Assembly: GCA_966249405.1 (NCBI GenBank)
Contig: CBINDO010000006.1
Coordinates: forward strand, 7,585-71,584
Source of the DNA: SZUA-265 sp966249405
Lineage (GTDB): Bacteria; Myxococcota_A; Polyangia; Polyangiales; Polyangiaceae
Direction of reading: 5' to 3'
Length of the DNA stretch: 64,000 bases
Of this stretch, positions 34,339-41,265 are shown one piece after another. The position numbers and the translations under genes were made by a program. Below the pieces are notes generated by a model that saw only the letters and a list, made by a program, of their open reading frames with translations, was not told where the DNA came from and made no database searches. Numbering within the stretch: position 1 is the stretch's first letter; every line of letters begins with the position of its first letter.

Positions 34339-36231
34339 ATGTTCAGAGTTTCCGCAGACGAGCGACACTCTAACCGTCCCACTTGGAGCGTACGTAGATG
34401 CGTGTCGGTGGCGTCGCGAAGTGGTTGGCTCTTGGGCGTCTTGGCCGTATCGGCGTGTAGTGGTGGTGTAGCGGGTTCGGAGTCGACGTGGGGGGGCGAT
34501 GGTTCCGACACGTCGGACGTTACAGGTAACCCGTCAGGGCAAACCCCAGCCGGCGGCAACAATCCAGGGACGGACACCAACGGCGTTCCCGGAACCACGA
34601 GTCCCGACGGAACTCCCGTAACGCCGGGCGCCCCTGGTGTTGCACCCGGTGGAACGACTCCGGGCGCAGTACCCCCCGGTTCGACGTCTGGCGGCGGTGG
34701 AACCGACACCGGCAGTGGCACGGACACCGGCACCGACACGCTCGACCCGGACTCGTATCTCGTCCCGACCCGCATCCGCCGTCTCAGTAACCTCGAGTAC
34801 GCAAACTCCATCCGCGCGTTGCTTGGCACCAGTGAAGCCTACGAGGCCTCGTTGCCGGCCGACGTCCGGCAGCGCAATTTCACCGTCAACCAAGCTCAGA
34901 CCGTGAGTTCCGATTGGAACGCTGCGGTGGAGACGCTCGCCAAACAGGCCGCGGCCAAGGTGATCACGGACGGGGCGCTGACGCGCCTGTCCCCGTGCAG
35001 CGAAGCCAGCGACGCCTGCGCAACGCAGTTCATCGACTCCTTTGCGGGCAAAGCCTTCCGAAGACCAGTCGCCGAGGCGGAGCGCGCAGGTCTGCTTTCG
35101 GTGTATCAACAAGGGGCCGTCGAAGGGGGCTTCAATCGTGGCGCCGAACTGGTGATCGCGACGGTGCTTCAAGCCCCGTCGTTCATGTACTTGACGGAGT
35201 TGGGCGACGGCGCCGCGGTGAGCACGCTGTCGGGAGACGAGGTTGCGTCGCTGTTGGCCTACGTCACGACCAAGGCTCCCCCCGATGCACAGCTTGCGGA
35301 GGCGGGTCGCTCGGGCGCACTGGCGGACGCGGCTGCGCGCGGACAACACGCACGCCGATTGCTCGCTACGGAACCGGGCAAAACGACGCTCGAAGATTTC
35401 ATCGTCGAGTGGTTCACGTCCGATTGGGTGTTGAATGCGTCCAAGGATAACATTCCCGAGTTCAACCAGCAGCGCAGCGGCCTCTACGACGAGAGCCGGA
35501 ACTTCGTTCGGACCGTGATCGACAATCACCAAGGTGACTTCAAGACGTTGCTCACGGCAGACTTCACGGTGGTTACTCCCGAGGTGGCCTCGTATTACGG
35601 AATCGGCGGAAGTGGACAGGTCTCTCTCGCTGGCACTCCTCGCCTTGGTATCACGACCGCGGCGGCGTTCCTCGGCGGGCACTCGTCGCCGACTCACTCG
35701 AGTCCGGTCAAACGCGGCGCGGCGTTCATGCGGCAGGTGTTGTGTACAGACCCACCGGACCCTTCGACCGTGAACTTGGTCGTCGCGGCTCCGGCGCCCG
35801 ATCCCTCCAAGTCGACGCGCCAGCTGTTCGCCGCGCACAGCGCCGACGCAACGTGTCAGGCTTGCCATCAATTCATCGATCCCATTGGTTTTGCCTTCGA
35901 GGAGTTCGACGAAGGAGGCCTCGTTCGACAAGGCCCGGAGGACAACAACGGTTACCCCGTGGACGCTTCCGGCACCGTGACGATTGGCGGTCAGACGTTC
36001 ACCTGGACCAATGCTGCGGACTTCCTCACCCAGGTTGGCGACAGTGACTTGGCGCGACGGTGCGTCGCGAGGACGGCGACTCGCTTCGGCTTCGCCTGGA
36101 CGAATTCGGCGACCGAGCTCAAGTTCGTCGAAGAGTGGAATGCAATGGACTCAGCGCAACAGACTCAGATTGGTGAAGTTTTGGTCAAGCTCATCGAGAG
36201 CGACTTGTTCGTTCAACGAAAGGCGCAGTAA
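34339..36231 (+). CDS. DUF1592/DUF1588 lipoprotein with CxxCH motif
   Basis: Exported protein of about 630 residues of the DUF1587-1592-1588-1585 type known from Planctomycetes and myxobacteria. The signal peptide ends in lipobox LAVSAC. Residues about 45-135 are a Gly/Thr/Pro-rich linker. Then come RIRRLSNLEYANSIRALLG (DUF1587/1595-like), FAGKAFRRPVAEAERA, a DUF1592 core (EDFIVEWFTSDWVL), GGHSSPTHSSPVKRGAAFMR, and a DUF1588 heme-type motif CQACHQFIDPIGFAFEEFD (Cys506, Cys509, His510). The CxxCH suggests covalent heme, so a redox or electron-transfer role is likely, but the function is unknown. Start choice: ATG 34339, with GTG 34402 giving a more typical signal. It pairs with the DUF1552 gene 5 bases downstream. 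Confidence 0.88.
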   Translation: MFRVSADERHSNRPTWSVRRCVSVASRSGWLLGVLAVSACSGGVAGSESTWGGDGSDTSDVTGNPSGQTPAGGNNPGTDTNGVPGTTSPDGTPVTPGAPGVAPGGTTPGAVPPGSTSGGGGTDTGSGTDTGTDTLDPDSYLVPTRIRRLSNLEYANSIRALLGTSEAYEASLPADVRQRNFTVNQAQTVSSDWNAAVETLAKQAAAKVITDGALTRLSPCSEASDACATQFIDSFAGKAFRRPVAEAERAGLLSVYQQGAVEGGFNRGAELVIATVLQAPSFMYLTELGDGAAVSTLSGDEVASLLAYVTTKAPPDAQLAEAGRSGALADAAARGQHARRLLATEPGKTTLEDFIVEWFTSDWVLNASKDNIPEFNQQRSGLYDESRNFVRTVIDNHQGDFKTLLTADFTVVTPEVASYYGIGGSGQVSLAGTPRLGITTAAAFLGGHSSPTHSSPVKRGAAFMRQVLCTDPPDPSTVNLVVAAPAPDPSKSTRQLFAAHSADATCQACHQFIDPIGFAFEEFDEGGLVRQGPEDNNGYPVDASGTVTIGGQTFTWTNAADFLTQVGDSDLARRCVARTATRFGFAWTNSATELKFVEEWNAMDSAQQTQIGEVLVKLIESDLFVQRKAQ

Positions 36232-36236
36232 TCCCC

Positions 36237-37646
36237 ATGAGCAACTCTCGTTCCAACCTCTTGCGTCACCGTCGCTCTTTCCTCAAGGCGGTTGGTGCCT
36301 CGGCCGCGGCGTTCCCCTTCTTCCGTTTGATTGAGCGGTCCGCCGTGGGTCAGGACGCCGGCTTGTCTCGCCTGATCACGATGTATCACCCGCACGCGGC
36401 GTCGTCGCCGTTGTTCAAGATGCAGAGTGGTGAGTCGGAGACGAGCTTCTCGTTGACTTACGCCGACAGCGTGTTGTCACCGCTCGAGGCGCACAAGTCT
36501 CGCTTGGCGATCATCGAAGGTTTGGACCTGCTCCACGCCGGCGGGCACGACGCCCCCAAGACGATCTTCGCCGGGAGCAATGGTACTTCGCCAACGATCG
36601 ATCAGTACCTGGCCGTCGACAAGGGGCTCGGCGATTCGACGGTCGTCACGAGCTTGTCCGTGTCGGTCGGCACGGGCGACCAGAGCGCGGCGCCCGACGT
36701 GATCTCGCTTGGCGCAAGCGGCGCGGTGATTCCCCAGATCTCGAGTCCCGCCAAGGCCTTCGACAAAGTGTTCGGCAGCTTCGCGCCGATGACCGACGCC
36801 AACGAAACCTCGGGCACCAATTACGCCTACGAGCAAGGCAAGAGCTCGCTCGACTTTTTGCGTGGCGACATCGAGCGCATCCGTTCACGTCTCGCGGCTC
36901 CCGAGCACTACAAGCTCGACCAACACTTGACGGCGCTGCGCGACATCGAGAAGCGGTTGGACGCCATTCACGGTTCAGCGGGTGGCGGCGGTGGCGGCGT
37001 CTCGGCGTCTTGCACCGCTCCGACGCGGCCGCCGGTCTATCCGAGCTACAGCACTTGGAACAACGGCGGCCCTCACGCCGACGAGGACCACAACCTGCAC
37101 ATCGACATCATCACGGAAGCGTTCGCGTGCGACATCACGCGGTTCGTCTCGTTCTTCCAAGGGGACTTGAGCCGCGGCGCGGTGGCTGGGTCCGGCTACG
37201 AGAACGAACAGGGCTACACGCTCTCGACGGACGTCCACAACGACGCCGCGCATCAATACGCTCCGGCGACGCGCGCGACGTGGGTCAAACTCGGTGTACA
37301 GAATCGTTATAGCTACGGCAAGTTAGCGCGCCTGATGGACCGCTTGGTGGAAGCGGGGCTCATGGACGACACGCTGATCGTGATGGCCGGCGACATGGGC
37401 GACCCTGCGTTGCACTCGAGCCGCGACATCCCGGTCGTGGTCGCGGGCAATGCGGGCGGCAAGTTCAAAACGGGCGTTCGCATCAAACTCGCCGCTGACT
37501 GTCCGCCAGACAACATGTGGTGTACACCCAAGACCGACAACAGTATGACGAAGCTGCTCGTCAGCGTCGCCAACGCTTTTGGAGCGGGCGTCAACGGCTT
37601 CGGCGTAGAATCGAATGTGGGGCCGCTGTCCCAGATCGAGGTCTGA
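36237..37646 (+). CDS. DUF1552 Tat-exported protein
   Basis: Protein of 469 residues. The N-terminus RHRRSFLKAVGASAAAF is a twin-arginine signal (Arg12-Arg13), so the protein folds before export. The body matches DUF1552, distantly related to the alkaline-phosphatase/sulfatase superfamily (DUF1501): ITMYHPHAAS, EGLDLLHAGGHDA, VSVGTGDQSAAPD, DHNLHIDIITEAFACDITRFVSFFQG and IVMAGDMGDPALHSSRDIPVVVAG. Activity is unknown; His and Asp residues in HAGGHD and HNLHID could bind metal. It begins 5 bases after the DUF1592 stop and the two are always expected together. A strong terminator follows. Confidence 0.92.
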   Translation: MSNSRSNLLRHRRSFLKAVGASAAAFPFFRLIERSAVGQDAGLSRLITMYHPHAASSPLFKMQSGESETSFSLTYADSVLSPLEAHKSRLAIIEGLDLLHAGGHDAPKTIFAGSNGTSPTIDQYLAVDKGLGDSTVVTSLSVSVGTGDQSAAPDVISLGASGAVIPQISSPAKAFDKVFGSFAPMTDANETSGTNYAYEQGKSSLDFLRGDIERIRSRLAAPEHYKLDQHLTALRDIEKRLDAIHGSAGGGGGGVSASCTAPTRPPVYPSYSTWNNGGPHADEDHNLHIDIITEAFACDITRFVSFFQGDLSRGAVAGSGYENEQGYTLSTDVHNDAAHQYAPATRATWVKLGVQNRYSYGKLARLMDRLVEAGLMDDTLIVMAGDMGDPALHSSRDIPVVVAGNAGGKFKTGVRIKLAADCPPDNMWCTPKTDNSMTKLLVSVANAFGAGVNGFGVESNVGPLSQIEV

Positions 37647-37964
37647 GTCCGTCGACCACGGCCTCTGATGGCTTGGGTTGGGCGCGGCTCGGATCGCTGA
37701 CTCCGATGTGTGGCAATCCTGAGGCTCTCCCGCTCACAACCTCGGCTCCCTCCACCCGGCCAGACGCGCGTGTCGACTAAGGCGACACGCGCGTCTGGCT
37801 TTTTGTCGGGGGTTGGATCATACTTGCGGCGACGCGTTAACGCGCGTCGACGATGACCACCCAACTTTGAATCCTGTTTTGCGCTTCTGGGGGGCAGCGA
37901 GCCAACGGCTCGGCTGACGACCAGACGCGTCTCGAGTTCAACGATTCATAGTTGGGAGTTGGTT
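37647..37964. other. intergenic region, DUF1552 to DHFR-like gene
   Basis: 318 bases with the terminator listed below, a perfect palindrome CGCGTTAACGCG at 37833-37844 that could be an operator, and the ribosome binding site GGGAG (37954-37958) of the next gene. I see no gene in it. Confidence 0.5.
37759..37804 (+). terminator. strong intrinsic terminator after the DUF1552 gene
   Basis: A perfect 17-bp stem (37759-37775 against 37783-37799) enclosing a 7-base loop ACTAAGG is followed by TTTTT at 37800-37804. It ends the DUF1592-DUF1552 transcript about 110 bases after the stop. Confidence 0.9.
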
Positions 37965-38507
37965 ATGCAACGGATTGGTTATCATGTGGCAATTAGCGTC
38001 GATGGCTTCATCGCGGACCCGAACGGCGGCTTCGCTGCGTTTTTGATGACGGGTGAACACGTCGAGGACTACCTCTCGACGTTGCGAGCGGTGGGGACGG
38101 TGATCATGGGTCGCCGCACCTATCAGAAGGCGCTCGACGTCGGCGTTACGGACCCGTATCCGCACGTGGACACAGTCGTGTTTTCGAGGACACTCGCGAC
38201 GTCGCCGCACCCACACGTCCAAGTCGTGTCGACGGACATGTGCGCCTATACAGCGAGTTTGCGCGGACGTGAAGGCAACGGAGTGTGTTTGGTGGGCGGC
38301 GGGCAAGTCGCGTCGCAGTTGTTGCGGGCTGGGCTCATCGACGAGTTGGTCGTGAAGGTGAACCCGTTCGTGCTCGGGGTCGGCATCCCGCTGTTCGAGG
38401 GGGAGCTCGCTTCGGTGCGTCTGCACCATGTTGCCAGCAAGGTTTTCTGTAGCGGCGTCGTGGTCTCTTCGTACCGAGTACACGACACTACGCGTCGCGT
38501 CGCGTGA
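37965..38507 (+). CDS. RibD C-terminal/DHFR-like reductase
   Basis: Cytoplasmic protein of 180 residues resembling the dihydrofolate reductase/RibD C-terminal fold. It has YHVAISVDGFIADPNGGFAAF near the N-terminus, VGTVIMGRRTYQKALD, the nucleotide-binding VCLVGGGQVASQLLRAGLIDELVV and GIPLFEG. These stand-alone proteins are NADPH-dependent reductases of mostly unknown substrate. ATG at 37965 is fixed by GGGAG at 37954-37958, 6 bases upstream. It is a single gene, bounded by terminators on both sides. Confidence 0.9.
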   Translation: MQRIGYHVAISVDGFIADPNGGFAAFLMTGEHVEDYLSTLRAVGTVIMGRRTYQKALDVGVTDPYPHVDTVVFSRTLATSPHPHVQVVSTDMCAYTASLRGREGNGVCLVGGGQVASQLLRAGLIDELVVKVNPFVLGVGIPLFEGELASVRLHHVASKVFCSGVVVSSYRVHDTTRRVA

Positions 38508-38515
38508 ACCGGCTT

Positions 38516-38549
38516 CGAGGGACGTCGGGCCTCGGCGCGACGTCCCTCG
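38516..38549. terminator. hairpin between convergent genes
   Basis: Perfect 12-bp stem CGAGGGACGTCG / CGACGTCCCTCG with a 10-base loop, 8 bases past the DHFR-like stop and 43 bases past the end of the convergent transporter operon. GGGTTT follows on the plus strand; it probably ends both transcripts. Confidence 0.7.
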
Positions 38550-38592
38550 GGTTTCCAGACCCGCGCGGCTGCCACGGCGTCGAGCGGAGGCG

Positions 38593-39849
38593 TCAGCGCG
38601 CGTCGCTCGAACGCCAGGGCGCAACCTTGGGTAGCAGGGCCAAGCCCGGCAACGCGAGCGCCGTGCACAGCAGGAAGAAACGCGTGTAGCCAAGCTGTTC
38701 GACCAAAAGCCCGGCGACGGAGCCACACAAGATCCCCGGTAGCGCGACGAAGCTCGAGAACAGCGCGTACTGGGTCGCGGAATAACGCTGGTGCGTGGCC
38801 TTGGCGATATACGCGACGAACGCCGCCGTCCCCAGGCCGATGCCTAGATATTCGAGCAGGACGACTAGCCCGAGCACGCCCAGATTGCGGCCCACTTCAC
38901 TCAGCAACGCAAACCCGAGGATCGACAACATCTGGAAGATGCCAAACGACCACAATGCGCGATTGATGCCGATACGCGTCATCAGCCAGCCGCCGAAGAG
39001 CGACCCCACGACCATCGACCACAACGAGACGACCTTGACGAGGGAACCGATTTCCGTGAGCGTGAACCCCATGTCCAAGTAGAACGGCGTCGCCAGGGTG
39101 GTCGCGAGGTTATCGCCGAGTTTGTAAAGGAACAAGAACGCGAGAGTGCCGAACGTCTGCTTCAAGTCGCCCCGGGAGAAGAACTCTTGGAACGGTCCGA
39201 CGATGGCCTGCGCGAGTGAGGCGGGAGGTGTCTCACCCGTCACCTCGGGAGCAATCGCGCTGCCCAGGACACCGACGACCATGAACGCGGCGACGCCCGC
39301 AAACACGACCGACCAGGGGGCGTGGTCCGCGACGAGGAGCGCCAAGCCACCCGCTACCAAGCCCGCCAACCGGTAAGCATTGACGGCCACCGAGTTGCCG
39401 AAACCGAGCTCGAGTTCGCTGAGCAATTCGCGGCGGTAGGCGTCGATCGCAATGTCCTGAGTGGCACCAAAAATTGCCACGAGCAGTCCCAAAATCGCGA
39501 TCGGCCAAATCCCATCGGCCGGCGTCAGTTGACCAATCGCAGCGGTGGCTACTGCGAGCAGTAGCTGGGTTGCCAACGCCCAGTCGCGACGTCGCGACAG
39601 CCATCCCAAGCTGATGCGATCGACCAGTGGTGCCCACAGGAACTTCCAGGTATACGGGGTGCGGACCCAAGTCAGCGCCGAGATTTGCGCCAACGTCACC
39701 CCTTCTTTGCGTAGCCACGCTGGCAGCAGGGAGACCAACACGTAGTAGGGTAACCCCGACGAGAATCCGTACAGCGCACACACCAGCGTCTTGCGAGTAA
39801 AAAGCGCCGCGCGTCCCCTCGGATGGCCATGAGATGCGGGCTCACTCAT
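38593..39849 (-). CDS. AmpG-like major facilitator transporter
   Basis: Inner-membrane protein of 418 residues with about 12 hydrophobic segments. The opening LYGFSSGLPYYVLVSLLPAWLRKEGVTLAQIS and TWKFLWAPLVDR are AmpG-like signatures, as is GATQDIAIDAYRRELL. AmpG imports anhydro-muropeptides for wall recycling, but similar MFS proteins carry other cargo, so the substrate is not certain. It is the last gene of a four-gene operon, and its ATG at 39849 overlaps the HTTM stop by 8 bases. Its coupling to an HTTM protein suggests export or import of a substrate handled by that operon. Confidence 0.85.
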   Translation of the reverse strand: MSEPASHGHPRGRAALFTRKTLVCALYGFSSGLPYYVLVSLLPAWLRKEGVTLAQISALTWVRTPYTWKFLWAPLVDRISLGWLSRRRDWALATQLLLAVATAAIGQLTPADGIWPIAILGLLVAIFGATQDIAIDAYRRELLSELELGFGNSVAVNAYRLAGLVAGGLALLVADHAPWSVVFAGVAAFMVVGVLGSAIAPEVTGETPPASLAQAIVGPFQEFFSRGDLKQTFGTLAFLFLYKLGDNLATTLATPFYLDMGFTLTEIGSLVKVVSLWSMVVGSLFGGWLMTRIGINRALWSFGIFQMLSILGFALLSEVGRNLGVLGLVVLLEYLGIGLGTAAFVAYIAKATHQRYSATQYALFSSFVALPGILCGSVAGLLVEQLGYTRFFLLCTALALPGLALLPKVAPWRSSDAR

Positions 39850-40765
39850 CGACTTCTCGGCGGGTCGACGAAGCTTTGAATCGTTCTGGCAGTCGTGCGC
39901 GCACCCAGTCGACCCAGCGCTCTGCAGGAAATAGCGAGGCGAAAGCTACACCACTCAGCGGGTAGGGGAACAGGATCATCATGAGCGCCAACACGCCTGC
40001 GTGAAAGCCGTAACAGGTGATCGCCCAGACCAACGCGATGCGTCCGCCCAAAAGAGCGAGCGGCGCACCGAGTTCGAACGCGAGGGTGACCAGCGACAGC
40101 GGAGTGAACGCCCAGGGCAGCTTGACCAGCGCTACACCGAGGGGGGAATGCAAACTGCCCAACTCCAGCTTTCGAATCGCGTCGTAGGCGATGTGGGCGC
40201 GGATTTCCTCGCCGCCCAGCCAGTCCGGGCCCGCAATGATGAGTTTGGCCAAGCCGGACACCAGATAGGCCGATACCGTCACCAAACTCAGGACGCGGAG
40301 CGGCCAGCCGTAACTTGCACTTCCGCTCGCCCGCGGCACCGACCCGCTGCCCCATCTCCACTCGTGTGCGGCTTGGGGGCAACACGCCAGAACGGCGACG
40401 TGGAGCACCATCAGGTTTTCCGTGTGGAACAACATGCCCCAAGAGTTGCGGTAACTCGTGACCCATAGCAGCAGCAATGCGAAGGCCGGCGCGCTATACC
40501 GATACCACTTGCCGAGCAGCGCCACCACGCCCGTGGCCACACAGGCGACGTAGAGCCCGACTACTACCGCGGGGGGCAGTGGCTCCGTCAGTATCCCAAC
40601 GACTCCCGTGGGACGAAAGGTGGATCGGGGCAAGTACATCGGGCGCACCAACGGTAGCGCTGACCCCAACAGGTATACGACCGCAAACCCAAAACAAAGG
40701 AGCCGAACCGTGGCCAAGCGTGTCGCCGGCGCGGGCTCGAAGAACCAGGAAGCCAGTGCTCTCAC
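39842..40765 (-). CDS. HTTM-domain membrane protein
   Basis: Inner-membrane protein of 307 residues with about seven to eight hydrophobic helices. It resembles the HTTM domain, the membrane part of vitamin-K-dependent gamma-carboxylases: LLWVTSYRNSWGMLFHTENLMVLHVAVLACCP (the conserved HTENL-like segment), SAYLVSGLAKLIIAGPDWLGG and FELGAPLALLG. It lacks the lumenal extension of true carboxylases. Bacterial HTTM proteins are mostly uncharacterised. Its GTG at 40765 overlaps the stop of the preceding small protein by 4 bases, and its own stop overlaps the AmpG-like gene, so it is the third of four coupled genes. Confidence 0.8.
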   Translation of the reverse strand: MRALASWFFEPAPATRLATVRLLCFGFAVVYLLGSALPLVRPMYLPRSTFRPTGVVGILTEPLPPAVVVGLYVACVATGVVALLGKWYRYSAPAFALLLLWVTSYRNSWGMLFHTENLMVLHVAVLACCPQAAHEWRWGSGSVPRASGSASYGWPLRVLSLVTVSAYLVSGLAKLIIAGPDWLGGEEIRAHIAYDAIRKLELGSLHSPLGVALVKLPWAFTPLSLVTLAFELGAPLALLGGRIALVWAITCYGFHAGVLALMMILFPYPLSGVAFASLFPAERWVDWVRARLPERFKASSTRREVDE

Positions 40766-41265
40766 GGTGCTTGCTCGTCCTGTTTCGGGGCCTCTTGTGC
40801 CGGCGTTGGTGGGCTTGCCTCGTGGTGCACCGCACAGCGCGCCAGCAGCTTCTCGGCGATCGGACTGCCGTTCTTTTCGAAGTAGGTGAGGGGGTCGTAT
40901 TTCACTCGCACCAACTCGATTTCCTGCCAGGTCGTCGTCTCGGGAAGGGTCGCCAGTTGGCCCGCCGTTTGGGCGCAGAACCGGTCGCGGTGTTTCTGCC
41001 GTTTGGCGGCTACTTGTTCCAGCAGGACCTTCGCCTGCAGCACCTCGTTGGTGCCCAACATTCGTGGTGGTACGGGTAGCTTGCCCTGCGCTGTGACTGC
41101 CACCAACTTCACCATCTCGGGCTCCCCTCGGTGCTTGGCGAACATCGGATACGTGGACAGAGGGAAAGAGTCAGGCCAACCAAGAACCGTGGGTAGAAAT
41201 ACGGCGGAAGTGAACAACAAGGCCACCGCGACGGCGTAATACGGGCTCTCGTGCAGCGGCTTCAT
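40762..41265 (-). CDS. small single-pass membrane protein, HTTM partner
   Basis: Protein of 167 residues. One hydrophobic helix at about residues 10-27 (AVAVALLFTSAVFLPTVLGW) is followed by SFPLSTYPMFAKHRGEPE, a motif I associate with proteins encoded next to HTTM genes, and then a soluble, probably extracytoplasmic domain with CAQTAGQLATLPETTTWQEIELVRVKYD. I do not know its function. ATG at 41265 overlaps the stop of the upstream gene (ATGA), and its own stop overlaps the HTTM GTG (GTGA), so stoichiometric expression with both is likely. The in-frame extension to 41319 is inside the upstream gene and is rejected. Confidence 0.75.
   Translation of the reverse strand: MKPLHESPYYAVAVALLFTSAVFLPTVLGWPDSFPLSTYPMFAKHRGEPEMVKLVAVTAQGKLPVPPRMLGTNEVLQAKVLLEQVAAKRQKHRDRFCAQTAGQLATLPETTTWQEIELVRVKYDPLTYFEKNGSPIAEKLLARCAVHHEASPPTPAQEAPKQDEQAP

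Noticed and set aside
34534..35931. Minus-strand frame of 465 codons antisense to the DUF1592 gene.
   Set aside because: It lacks start signals and domains; composition is that of a codon-bias shadow.
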